Below, in pieces: positions 22,345 through 33,672 of a DNA stretch of 64,000 nt; the first letter of the stretch is position 1; every line of letters starts with the position of its first letter. The translations under genes and the position numbers were made by a program. Where the stretch lies: contig CM060121.1 in assembly GCA_030522415.1 (NCBI GenBank), positions 9,033,976 to 9,097,975 on the forward strand, read 5' to 3'. The DNA comes from Channallabes apus. Taxonomy: Eukaryota; Chordata; Actinopteri; Siluriformes; Clariidae. A model generated the notes under the pieces. That model searched no databases. It was given only the letters and a program-made list of their open reading frames with translations, and was not told where the DNA came from.

Positions 22345-22376
<32 letters not shown>
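22321..22376 (+). repeat. cacng3: (CT)n then (CA)14 immediately after the exon 3 donor
   Basis: CT-rich sequence at 22321-22342 is followed by (CA)n at 22349-22376, beginning six bases after the donor. The CA tract is complementary to the (GT)32 on the other side of the exon. Confidence 0.95.
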
Positions 22377-23483
22377 TTTTGTACATTTTCTGTCTATGTT
22401 AGCATACAGTTAAGACAGTGACTGATTGGGGTATATTTGTCCCATTTTTATGATTTTAAATATTTTGAAATAAGTTTCCCCTCCATCTTATTTTCTTATT
22501 ATCTATCTTTTCCTTTTCTATCCCCTTTCTTTCTTTCTTTCTATTCTTTTATTTAAATCCTTAATCCTCTTTCCCATTTATTCATCTTTTTCCCATCTCT
22601 CTTCTTTATTTTTCTTATATTCTCCATCTTATTTATCCCTTTCCCATTTATGCGCTGATCCCCTCTGATTCCGCCCTTTTGTCATTTGTCTCTATCATTT
22701 TCTAACTCTCAATTCCCTGTCCCTCAAGTCTTATCTTCATTTCTTTGCTTTCTTATATCATGTCTTAAATCATCATTATACTTATGTGATCCAGTCAGAA
22801 ATAGACAGATAAGAAAAATAGCTTTTCGTGTGTTTACAGTAGATGAACACTTTTGACCAGGTCAGAGTTGCTAACTCTTCTCAATGGAAAGTAGCTGAAG
22901 CTTGCTGGAAAAGTCACTAGATGACGTCTAAATGACGTCAAACGATAATTTGCATTTTGATTACGTCATCATGCAGTATTTCCATAGCAACTAGCAGAAG
23001 AAAGAGAAGATGGTGTGCATGGAGGTATAATAGCAGGAAGAGACATCAAGTCATTTCTGCCTATATGTGTCTGAAGTCGGGGGCGGAGTCTGGCACCATA
23101 TTGACATACTTGAACGTGCATTGATATACTTGTGCAAACATTTTTAAGAAGGCAGTATGTAATATCACCAAACTGTTTTGCAATATAAAGTCATTTGTAC
23201 ATATTTCAATGCAAATTGTCAAGATTCTGGACACCTGAAATCACACCCACATGTAAGCCCTTCCGAAACTATTGCCACACAATTCTTATACAATGTTTTG
23301 TTTGCTGTAGAATTTACTTTCCTTGAAATTAAGGGGTAGATACAATACATGTTCCAGTATGGCAATGCTCCTGGGCACAAAGCGAGGTCCATAAAGGCAC
23401 ATTTTGCTATGGATGGTAAAGAAAATTTTAGTGGCTTTCATAGGGTTTTGGAATGGGATGTTCAATAACCACATAGGAGTATG

Positions 23484-24300
23484 CTACCGATACCACAAAA
23501 AAAGTTGGCATCGGAATCGGCGAGTATTTGAGTCCACGTACCGATCCGATACCATTTTCCTAAACATAACCTATTTATGCCCGCTAGCTTTGCTAGTTTA
23601 GCTTACTTACAGAGTGTGACGGCGTGCGCCTGTGATGGGCGTGCGCCCAAATTGATATCGCTCCTCGCTCACTAGTTAGGCGGCCCCCCCCCTCCTTTAG
23701 GTATGTGAAGGAACAGGGCCACAGAATCAGGCAACGGCCCATGAGCTATCGCCGCTAACGATCCCGGCGCTATAAAACACAGCGGGGAGTGTAGCTCGGA
23801 GTCTGACTGTTGGGAAGCTGGACTTTGCGACGCGGTGGATTTTATGAGAGACAGTGGCACAAGAGCGGGGCGATGTGATGCGCCCCAGAGACTTTAAAAA
23901 GGGGGGCGCCTTTGATCTCCGCGAGAGGAGCGCGTGAACGAGCTGCGCGAGCTCCCACGGCACCTTCACTTCCGCGTCGAGCCCGCCTTCACATCCCTCC
24001 CGCAGAAGTGGAAAAGGCTGCAGAGAGCCTTTAACCCTTTCCTTACCCATTGTTCTAAATAAATTACCCTTTTTCCTGTAAGACCTCGTGTCCGTGTTTC
24101 ATGGTGTCGCCCGTGCACTTAGGGTCGAACCCGTTACACAGGGCTAGTAGTATTTTACTTAAAAAAAAGAAATGCTATATATATACAGTATATATATATA
24201 TATACACTGTACAGATACACACTCAGGTATCGGATCAGTACTCTGAGCCCAAGTATCGGAATCGGTATCGGGAGGGGAAAAATGGTATCGGAACATCTCT
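23484..24300. mobile_element. Inverted-repeat element (hAT-like MITE) flanked by a 13-bp repeat
   Basis: Both ends carry many copies of CGATACC/GGTATCGG: 'ctaccgataccac' and 'ccgatccgataccatttt' on the left, 'aatcggtatcgggagggg' and 'aaaatggtatcggaacatc' on the right, in inverted orientation. ACATAGGAGTATG occurs on both sides (23471-23483 and 24301-24313). hAT elements normally duplicate 8 bp, so either the class or the border assignment needs care. It contains the solo LTR below. Confidence 0.6.
23615..24138 (+). mobile_element. Solo LTR
   Basis: 524 bp, beginning TGTGACGG and ending GTTACA, flanked by CAGAG (23610-23614) and CAGGG (24139-24143), a likely 5-bp duplication with one mismatch. 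It contains a TATA-like 'gctataaaacac' (about 23769) and an AATAAA near 24057. GC-rich relative to the intron. The internal retroelement was lost by LTR-LTR recombination (inferred). A diverged relative is at 3996-4712. Confidence 0.75.
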
Positions 24301-24344
24301 ACATAGGAGTATGATGATCAGGTGTTATATTGCCGTTATATGCA

Positions 24345-24750
24345 ATAATCATCCTTAACACTATGACCACCTGCCTAATATAGAGTTTGTTTCCCCTTTT
24401 GCCCCTCTAACTGTAATGCACTGTTCTGATACCTTTCTGTTGAAACCAGCATTATTCTTTTCCTTAATTTGAGCTACAGTAGCTCTTCCATTGGATCTGA
24501 CTACACGGGAAAGCCTTCACTCCTCATGCTCAGTGAGCCTTTGCCACTCATCATCTTGCCGCAGTTCATCGGGGTTCCTTCCTTGAATCACAACGGCTGC
24601 AGTTTCGGAGTTGCTCAGACCCAGTTGTCTAGCAATCACAATTTGGCCTTTCTCACAGTATCTACATTCTCACAGTCCATCACTGATATGGTGGCAAAAA
24701 GGGGACCTACTCAAAATTAGACAGGTGGTCATATTATGGCTAATCAGTCT
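24345..24750 (-). mobile_element. Internally deleted Tc1-like element
   Basis: The ends 'aacactatgaccacctgcct' and 'aggtggtcatattatggct' are inverted repeats. Between them the - strand reads like the N-terminal helix-turn-helix part of a Tc1 transposase ('tttgagctacagtagctctt', 'gagttgctcagacccagttg', 'tagcaatcacaatttggcc'), with the catalytic region deleted. It lies only about 100 bp before exon 4. Confidence 0.65.
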
Positions 24751-24849
24751 ATATGTCATATATACATTTGTCACCCTGTGTTATATTCACACATACTGTA
24801 TCCATTCTCACAGTGTGTTTATCTGTTGTTGTATTCTCTTTCTCTGCAG

Positions 24850-25268
24850 GTCTTAGTAATATTATCGGAATAATTGTCTACATCTCGGCAAACTCAGGTG
24901 ACCCGGGTCAGAGTGACTCAAAGAAGAGTTACTCATACGGTTGGTCCTTTTATTTTGGTGCTCTTTCCTTCATCATGGCCGAGACAGTGGGGGTGCTCGC
25001 CGTGCACATGTTTATAGAAAAACATCGCAAGCAGCAGCGTGCCAAGACACTCGTCAAAAAGTCAAGTCTCGGCTTTGGCCGCATCCCTACCTACCGTTAC
25101 CGTTTCGGGCGCCGTTCCAGTGAAACACCATCACGGGATGTCCCAATGTTCACGCTCTCACGCGACTCTGACAAAACTGCTGCGGGGAAGCTGCTTGACT
25201 CTGACAGAGACTTCATGCACAACTCTAATGCTAAGGATGCGGCCAATCGGAGAACGACACCAGTGTGA
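24850..25268 (+). CDS. cacng3: cacng3 last coding exon (TM3-TM4 and cytoplasmic tail)
   Basis: It encodes the rest of TM3 ('[13 protein letters not shown]'), the second extracellular loop ('[16 protein letters not shown]', a gamma-3 type loop), TM4 ('[20 protein letters not shown]') and a cytoplasmic tail ending 'AANRRTTPV' then TGA. The terminal Thr-Thr-Pro-Val is the class I PDZ ligand by which TARPs bind PSD-95. Together exons 2-4 supply 214 residues. The tail after TM4 is short: the Arg/Ser-rich segment with multiple phosphorylation sites in mammalian gamma-2/3 is reduced to '[19 protein letters not shown]'. The acceptor at 24849 has a good pyrimidine tract. This assignment, with gamma-2 as the only serious alternative, is secure at family level. 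Confidence 0.97.
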
Positions 25269-27635
25269 CGTGGATGGATGGGGGGAAAAAAACAAAAAAA
25301 AATTACGTTACAAGCCTTCTCTCCTAATAGAAACCTCCTTCCTAAAATAACCTAAAAACCTAGCTAGTGATTGTTAGATCTTTTAATTACGTTGACTGAT
25401 GTAGGACAGGATACAAGCACACAGGAAGTGACAATTTTTGCCACAGAATTCCGGATTTTGTTCACAGAGGCCTAATAGGAAATCCATTGATTTGAACAGA
25501 ACACAATGGATAATAGTCATATGATCAGTTTATGTTACATTCAAAGCTTTTCTCTTTATTTATTTTGGTGCTTCCTTTGATTCTTTCTTTGTTTTCAGTC
25601 AAGCTCATCATTCCATCCTTGGTGACATCTTTTCCAGGGTTTTATCGGAAAATCCCCGCATCCAAACAGACAGATAAAATGACAAAGACTTACTGGATGC
25701 CCACAGAGACCTTGTGTACCCCTCTCACTCTCACTACATACAATTATCACACAGGAAGCGATTCCGCCAGGATGTTACAAACAGGAAACAGATGTGGACG
25801 TTAGATCAGATCATTGATGCTTCCCTTTGCTTTTTTTTTAAGGTACAAACAATTTAAATATATAGGTTGAGTGGTGTTCCACTGGTATTCATTAAGGATG
25901 TTGCCTTACAGTTGTGACTCTTTAACTGAAGATGTAAAGCATGTTGCTCCCCTTTTCTCATTCCACTGACAAGCATTTATACCTTACAAATTCCATTTTT
26001 TAGATCTTACTGAATATCCTTTCTCTATCATCCAGTACAAACAGGGTTTAAAAATGATAAAAGAAAATACAAAGAAGGTTGTTATTAAATTTCATGTACA
26101 GTTAATTTCATTTCCTGTTCTTATGTTTCTCCATTTCCTTTAGTACCATTCAAAATTATAATAACTATTGTATAAGTAATTATTTATTATATTGTACTGG
26201 AGAACAGATGTTGCCAGCATCCGCTGAGCATACTCATATTTAATTTGTAGAGTTTAAACTAAATATATTAGACATGTTCTTTCTGTATCCATAAACTAAA
26301 GTAGTTCAGAAGTTTAAACATAAACCTAAGAAAAAGTAAGAAAATATGTTCTAACAATTTATACAAAAAATTTTTTTTTTTTTGCCGAATTCTACATAAT
26401 TAGCACTTTTTAAATTCTACTCTAGTCATTCAGTATTACGAGTACATACACCTATATAAATGTGATGTAAATACATTAATAGTACAATAATACAGTATTT
26501 TAGTGGATATATTAGCATCACACCTTCAAGGGCTTTTGATTTAAAAAAAAAAAAAAAAGAAAAGTATTTATGCTAACAAGGGCTTTAAAGATTTAAACAT
26601 AAACATTTAAATTGAACATATAGAAATGCCTGAGGAAATAATTTAATCATGTTGAAATATGGCTCATTTACATATTCACATGTATTAAAATGGCCAGATG
26701 AAATACTGCTATAAACATTAGTAGCAATTTACAGCCTTCTACTTTTATCTTTCTGAAAGAAAAGGGTAAATAAACCACAAAGCCATTCTATACAGTATAT
26801 TTAATCATATAATAATACAAAATTTGTCAATGAATACAAAAGTAGTCAATGTTATTTTTCTGTTATGTTCATCTGGCATGTTTTATTCGTTTAAAAGTTT
26901 ATATCACATAAAAAATAGTGATGCTGTACTAAAATGATCATTTTAAAGATTTATGATTAGTGCTGCAGCATTAGCCATTTAGAAAAAAAAGTTTCAAACA
27001 CACCAACCTGTATGAGGAAATGTTTTATTACCCATTACATATTGTTGGCATTCTTCAGGTTTAACACTCACCCTACATTCACACTACAGTAACAAATGTA
27101 TAGTTGCTTATCGCCTGTCTCTTTTCACCATGGACGGGTTGTCGCTTTGAGGGTGCGCTACTGTATGTCCAGCAGCAGTAGCTGTATATAAATTCTAAAG
27201 CTACCAAATTAAACATTCTAAATTATAAACTGATCAGTGAGAAAATTGGTTAATTACATGATAAGTGCGAGGCAGATTAGCAAAGCAAGAAAACTTGTTC
27301 TAGTTACATACTGTACACTCACTATCTTCGCTACTTCTTTCTAAATTTCTTTACTAATGTCTTTGCTGATGTCTACGTTTAAAGACAGTTCATGTATAAC
27401 ACGATGAAATCATGTTTACAGGTTTTTCTTCTGTTCATATGTGACAAACACTTATTTTAAACTAAAAAATTGATTAATTTTGAATTCATTTGATTGAATT
27501 CATTTTGAATTACACAAGCCATAAAATGAGGAATCATTTGGATATTTACTTACTTCATGGATTCTTACCTAATTTTCATCATAATGATAAAGTTAGACTG
27601 TCACTTGTCATTGATGAAACTACCCCATGTTGTTC

Positions 27636-28050
27636 ACCTATACTTACCGGACACTTCTTTAGGTTCCTTTTCAACTGCTTTTTAACGTAAATACCTAGTC
27701 AGGTATCTGACAGCAACTCACTTCATTTAGGCATGTAGACATGGTCACGGCGATCTGCTGAAGTTCAGACTGACGGTTTTAAGTGACTTTAATCGTGGCA
27801 TGGTTGTTGCCTCCAGACATGTTGGTCTTAGTATTTACTGGGATTTTTACGCGTAACCATCTTTACAGAGAATGGTCTGAAAAATTTTTTTTTTTTAAAG
27901 TCCAGCGTGTAGCACTTTTCTTGGCGAAAATGCTTTGTTGATGCCAAAAGTCATAGGAGAATGACGAACCTGGTTCAAGTTGTTAAAGACCCAAAAGTCA
28001 AAAGGGGGTCCTTTCAAGTACTAGCAGGGCATACCCAATGAAGTGGCAGG
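27636..28050 (+). mobile_element. Internally deleted Tc1-like element
   Basis: The terminal sequences 'cttaccggacacttctttagg' type (27643-27663) and 'atgaagtggcaggtgagtg' (28039-28057) match the two ends of a common fish Tc1 family. Between them, 'tttaggcatgtagacatggtc', 'acgtggcatggttgttg'-like and 'tttacagagaatggtc' are pieces of its transposase start, joined directly to the last few codons ('aaaagggggtcc'). The transposase is almost entirely deleted. Confidence 0.65.
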
Positions 28051-28907
28051 TGAGTGAACAGTTATTTTCAAAAAGTTTCTACTCTCTCTTTTAACTCTAT
28101 GTGTTTTTTGTGTAAAATCAGTAAACATTAGATGGTTGTACGTCTTCATAACACTGAGATCTGCTACGATCAGATGATTTGTATTGTTTTTACACAAAAG
28201 CGTATAGAATGTAATGATAGGGTGATACAAACTTTTGAGCATGACTATATACGTAGAAAATAAACGATCATTTTAGTTCTCACTGTATCACTTTCTAGTG
28301 TGAATGCAGGGTAATAAATATTACAAGCGGGAAGTTATTTTAGAAATATGGGTACCCTGAGAGCGTTATCTCAGAAACTACATGAAAGCATTTTATTGAT
28401 GTTTTTTCCCTTGCGAGTTCCCTTTTTGTGTAGTAGTCAATGTGTACACCATCTAAAATTATACATTCTTTTGATTTTATATTTTTTCCCACAACATTCT
28501 TTAAGTACTGGGGTTCGGTTAAGTAATCTGATAATCTAAACCAACTGTGGGTGTTAAACCCTGTTCTAAAGCCTGCCATGACTATTATTGTTGTGCACTG
28601 TTATACACTGATGATATGATTTTATTTGTGTTCTTAAAGTTGTGCTGTTTTATATGTATAACCTAATGAGTGTGTAATAAGTGTGTGTGTTTAAACCTCA
28701 AGTAGTGTGTACTTCTTAGCAAAAGAATCTATTTTTAGCTTTACACTTTCAAATTATTATTTTCACCTGAACAAAAGAGTACAAAAAGAAAAATCTTTTT
28801 TTATTATGTCTAATCGTGTAGTTAGGACTGTTATTACTTCTGTAAGCCCAACCTCTATTCTCCTGCCTCATCCAATCAGGTGTTTGTGCCATGCATGTGA
28901 CCCTTTC

Positions 28908-28913
28908 AATAAA
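28908..28913 (+). terminator. cacng3: Candidate polyadenylation signal for cacng3
   Basis: AATAAA in 'ttcaataaaatttcag', about 3.6 kb after the stop, the clearest hexamer in a run of unique-looking sequence. Further hexamers follow near 28973 and 29011. Only a 3' RACE or long-read transcript could choose between them. Confidence 0.3.
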
Positions 28914-30300
28914 ATTTCAGTTTCAGATTAAACATGCTGTAGAATAAGCACACCTTTTGAATACTGTAGTTGAAATAAAATGACTATAACCAGAAATATT
29001 TAAAAATAGATAATAAAGTACATTTCAAAAATTGCACTTTTATTATCTGTTCGTCTTTTGATTTCTTTTTTCACAGGTTCGCCTCTACAGTATATATTAT
29101 CATTCAATATGAAATTGGCTTTTTGGCTATGTTCACATTATGTTCAAACAGCCTAAAGTACAGGCAGATTGGAATTCATGTGATTTTCGCTTTTTGCCTA
29201 TGCACATGTGAGGAGCATTGACATCATCCGTCAGCACCAGTAACACAGGGCTAAATTTGTGCCCGGAGCAAGCCAGAGTGTGCTCCAGAAGCTCCCAGAT
29301 TTGGACAAGGACGCCTATTATTTTAAGTGTTATATTAAGTATAATATTTTTTTTACGTTTATCCTGTATAAATCATAGACACAGTTAATTTCTGTGTGTT
29401 CTTATTGATTTAAAGTTAGCGTTATGCAGAAAGTTTAAATGCCATGTTTTTGTTGAGCTCCAGGAAGCTCGTTTTCCGTTTTCCATTTTCCATGCTGATA
29501 GTGCAGATGATAAACCCTTCCTTAAGTGTAATTCCTTAAAGGGTTACATGTTTGGCATCTTTAGATGGCACAAAAATCGACACGCTCATCAGATAAAATG
29601 CTAATTTAAAAAATTAACACTATTCAGCACAAAATGTAGTCACACTATGGAAATTAGAAACTGAGCGCCCATTGCTTATTTGATTTATAATTTGTGTCTA
29701 AAAAAGGGGGGTTTTCTTTTTCCTTTTTTTAATATTTGGTTTTATAATGAAAAACAAATGGACGGATGATGCAGATCGTAAAAAGCACAGATTCTGTCTG
29801 CGTTCTGTGACTTTTTTTCTCTCCCATAACTTGCCAGGGCAGTACCCTCTCATTGCTCTGGGACCTCCTGATTTACAAATTGAGCACTGAGCTTGGAGAG
29901 TTCATAGCAGTGCTACCAACAGCTGCTAAAACAGCTGAAGCAAGGTGTCTTGCTTAGTCTTTTTCTTCTGGACCTCAACAAATACAAATGACAAATCCAG
30001 TTTTGCAAGCTCCAGAGCAAAATTATTTTGCTAAAATCAAAACCATTGTTTGAAATGAATGACAGGTGACATAAACTTATGACATGTTTTAAACCGGATT
30101 GCTCAAACAAATACTTATTGATGTGTGCATGCATGCCGTTTCATGGGACAGGCGCAATCACATTAGAGTCAGATAAAAATTGCTCTCACTTAAGAACGTA
30201 AACCGTCATGGCATGCAAATTTGATCTGACCAAAAAAATCTGGATTAAGCCATCCAGCTTGTAATGTGAACATAGACCTACTTTTGGATTAGAGCTACTA
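28914..30300. other. Intergenic sequence without recognised features
   Basis: AT-rich, no convincing coding, RNA or transposon signature. Some polypurine and T-rich runs only. Confidence 0.5.
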
Positions 30301-31080
30301 GCTAGTGTAGTTGCTCATCAGCTGACGCTCTATATGAGTAAAATCGAACTGCTGTTCATCCCTGGTGATTCGTCACCCTGTCAAGAACTTGTGGACAACA
30401 ATCAGGTCACTCCTTCAACCACTGCCTGGAATCTTGGGGTAACTATGTGCTTGTTAAGTCCCTTGTTGCTTCAAGACTAGACTACTGCATCTCACTCCTG
30501 GCAGGTCTGCCTCTGTCCACCATTCGCTCTCTGCAGGTGATCCAGAATGCAGCTGCATATCTCGTTTTCAACCTTCCCGAGTTCTCCCACACCACACCAC
30601 TTCTCAGCTCCCTGCACTGGCTTTCTGTAGCTGCCAAAAGTCAAAGCCAAAAATGGCCCAGCACCTACTTACCTCTCAGCTCTAATCACATCACTAACCT
30701 CACCACGTTCCCTCCGATCCTTCAGCACTGCTCATCTGGTCCCACCATCTCTCAGGGATCGAGGAAGACATTCATCCAAATTCATCCAGACTCTTTCATG
30801 TTCTGGCACCGAGGTGGTGGAATGAACTTCCTCTAGATGTCCGTACAGTGGAGTCTTTGACAATCTTTAAAAATAAACTCAAGACATATCTGTTTCTTAA
30901 ATACCACGCCCCTGCTACCACCCAAAAAAACAACCTTCCCTGTATTTGACTGATGGCACTTAGTTAGTAACCTAGTAACCCAGTGTAAGTATCTGTCCAA
31001 TGACGGAAACTTCAAAGCACTTTTTGTAAGTCACTCTGGATAAGAGCGTCTGCCAAATGCCTGAATGTAAATGTAAATGT
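30300..31080 (+). mobile_element. L2-type LINE, 5'-truncated 3' end
   Basis: The + strand encodes the C-terminus of an L2/CR1-like ORF2: 'LVASRLDYCISLLAGLP', 'LQVIQNAAAYLVFNLPEFSHTTPLLSSLHWL', later 'WNELPLDVRTVESLTIFK' in another frame. The 3' end is the classic 'tggataagagcgtctgccaaat' followed by TGTAAA repeats (31064-31080). Two or more frameshifts. The end motif is shared with the SINE tails at 1865. Confidence 0.85.
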
Positions 31081-31699
31081 AGTTGAGAAGATACACACAC
31101 ATCAGGAAGTAGTTCGTTTGGTATCAGAGTAGGATGGTACATTTCAAGCAAAGAATCGTGAAAGATTATTATATACATATTGACACCTTACAATACCCAA
31201 GTTAAAGAATAAATATTTGAATAATGATTTTCCAGAGAACCTAGAGTACAAGAAATTGCTTGGCGGTCATTATTTCATCTTCTGCTCTATCATTGCATCT
31301 TGTTATCCGCTTCATACTTCATTTTATGAAACACTTTCAAATAAATTCAATCTGATGTTAAAGATTTCCTTTTGTAAACATGAATAGTGTAACAGGAAAT
31401 GTTTCTTAAGTTTATTTTAAATGATTGAAGCCTATGAAAGATCATGTGCAACATAACCAATAATATTAAAGGTGCACGGAGGTTTTCATGATGGAAGCAG
31501 ATGACATCAAATGACTACTGTACATACTTTTTGAATGTATTGTAATGGCAAGGCCAATTCTTTTCTTGTTGCTATAAACTGAAGACATTTGAGCCTCAGA
31601 TCAAAAGATGAATGATACAATAGACTAGATTTTCAGCTTTACAGCTCTACAGTATATGTGTTAAACAACTTAGAATGTGGCACATTTTGTTCAAACCCA

Positions 31700-33020
31700 C
31701 TCATTTTCATTTTGGATTTTTTTCCTCCCACTCGGAGGAAATTCACAGGATCTGATCTTCAGCCACCCCTCTCCAGAAACAGACATCAGTGCTACTCAAC
31801 CCCACATCATCACCTGGTATCCTTCACCATCACCCTCCCTATTCTGCCTACACCCAGCTATCAAAATGTCTCTCCTACTCATAGAAACACCTAATCTACA
31901 GTATCTCTCCTTCCACTTTGTTTCCGGCACCTTATCATACCTTCCAGACCCTGACTCATTTTCTTCCCTACCATTAGAAATAGCCACTGGCATTTTCCAC
32001 TCTTCACTTCCCTTGTGGTTGTCCTATACCTTCTAACTTCTTGCCCTGCTGCTTGACTATTAGATGTACTATGCAGCAATCAAAGAGAATTGAGAACTGC
32101 AGAGATAAAGTGAAATAAATGACATACCTGTAGATCTTGTCACTTACCATGCTCTCCTGTCCAAATTCTTGCTTGAAGTGACATCTGTTCTTTTACGGGG
32201 AAAAGCTGGAACATCATCTTTTGTTCTCTACTTAGTCCATCAGCTCCTGCTCTATCCTCCCTGACAGCTGGGGAAACTGGACAAATCTGCCAGACATTTA
32301 TTTCAACCCCTGAACTACATTCTAGGGATTAGATTCTCCGCAAGCCCTTTCCACAATGTTCTGGTCCATCTCACAAGGCCTCCCCTTTGATGATGTACAT
32401 GTTGCAATCTGTAGAGCAAGGACTGCTATTACTTTTCTCTTTGCTTTCTAAAGTCTTTGAACACACTTTCTAAAATCCACTGTCTTTTTTTTGTCTCTCG
32501 CAGCATAGCTTCCAAGATGCTAACCAGTCCAAATTCAAACCAATTCATTCCAAAAAGACCACCACTGAAAAGATACACATCTGTCTTCATCCTCCTTGAC
32601 CTTTAAGCAGTATTTGACATAGTCAACCACAAGACTCTCTTGTCCATCCTCACAGGTCTTGGAATCCGTGGCACAGTATAGCAAAGCTTTGCTTTCTGTT
32701 AGGTCCTTGTTCAATCCCTGGCTATATTTAGATTGGACTAGATAAACTTACTTCTTCTTGGTCTGCCTTTGTGTGCCTTTTAGACCATGCAACTGATCCA
32801 GAATGCAGTTGCATGACGTCCCTCCATTGGTTTCATATAGCTGCCCATATCAGACATTAATACATGCTTATGAATCCACAATGAAGCAGCACCCACCTAC
32901 CTCATAGCACTCACACCCCACACTGCACCATGCTCCATTTTGATGCTCTAGTATTCCTTGACTGGTCCTACCATCTCTCTGAAAAAAAACTCTGAACATC
33001 CGAACACTGAGTCACTAGCC
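31700..33020 (+). mobile_element. L2-type LINE, older degenerate copy
   Basis: Remnants appear in order along ORF2: an endonuclease-like 'QDLIFSHPSPETDISATQPH' near 31748-31806, then a reverse transcriptase motif 'VFILLDL.AVFDIVNHKTLL' near 32584-32643, then 'LIQNAVA' near 32797 and a thumb region to about 33010. Many stops and deletions, and no 3' tail. Confidence 0.7.
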
Positions 33021-33227
33021 TACCTTTTCCTTCAGTCCATTAATTAATAATGAAAAAAAGAAACTCCCAAAAGTGGTGAAGGCAGTATTTTAATTTGGGG
33101 TTGCTTCAGATGATCAGCTCCGCATCATTATCACCATGTTATTCCATCAATCGATTTATATCTTGAAGGAATTAAATTGTTAATGAGTAGTTCTGGGAGC
33201 ATGTGGAATCACTGCACAAGCTTATAT

Positions 33228-33430
33228 CTGTAAGGAATCGCCACTAGAGGGCACTGATTTGCCCTTTGTAGTTTTTGTTTTGCAGACTCAGTTTCCCAGA
33301 AGACACCTCAGTCAGGTGATGCGGGAGCACACCTGAACCGTGGTAGGTCGTTAAATCTTCAATAAAGAGCTGATTAGTCTGGGAAACTGGGTCGAGCATT
33401 GAACGTTTGTACGTACTGGCAAGATGGCAT
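33228..33430 (+). mobile_element. Solo LTR fragment related to the LTR element at 41373
   Basis: It starts TGTAAGGAATCGCCACTAGAGGGC and then parallels the 41373 LTR block by block: a 'gccctttgtagtttttg' segment, 'cagtttcccag', 'cagtcaggtgatg', 'gcacacctgaaccg' and 'ttcaataaagag' as a polyadenylation region. Divergence is high. The right end and any target duplication were not found. Confidence 0.6.
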
Positions 33431-33672
33431 TTTATTTTGTGTATTGTTTTTTCTTTGTTTATATGTTGCTTTATTTTATATTGTTATTTTGTAGTTCATA
33501 TTAACCCATAACTACTAAGCATGTCCCCAGGCTAAATGTGTTTGCATGTACGTCTTTTGCTGTGTGTGTGGAGCTGATACGGGGTTGAGTCATGTTGTGT
33601 GGTTTGTTAGAGAATAGGTAAGTAGTTAGCCTTTGAGTGTCCCCTAGCCTAGCCTTTGAGTGTCCCCTAGCC

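Larger units (their letters stand above)
23212..24327 (+). mobile_element. Degenerate Tc1-like element carrying a nested insertion
   Basis: It starts with 'ggacacctgaaatcacaccc' (about 23231) and ends with 'atgatgatcaggtgtta' (24312-24328), inverted Tc1-type termini. Between them, 'aaactattgccacacaattc' and 'ttggaatgggatgttcaata' match the terminal regions of a common fish Tc1 family. Most of the transposase is deleted. The 3' terminal part is interrupted after 23483 by the element at 23484-24300. Confidence 0.65.
22315..24849 (+). other. cacng3: Intron 3 of cacng3
   Basis: Bounded by GTAATG (22315) and 'tctctgcag' (24849); about 2.5 kb. The stretch 22440-22790 is pyrimidine-rich with TTTCTTTC-type repeats on the + strand. 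22790-23210 holds nothing recognisable. The remainder is the nested transposon block and a Tc1-like element described separately. Confidence 0.92.
25269..28913 (+). other. cacng3: Probable 3' UTR of cacng3 and downstream sequence
   Basis: After the stop codon the sequence is AT-rich with few recognisable repeats down to about 27.6 kb, unlike the repeat-packed flanks. That is compatible with a long neuronal 3' UTR (inference). Poly-A and poly-T runs occur at 26371-26382 and 26541-26556. A Tc1-like relic sits at 27636-28050. No other coding sequence was recognised; the transcript end is unproven. Confidence 0.4.
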
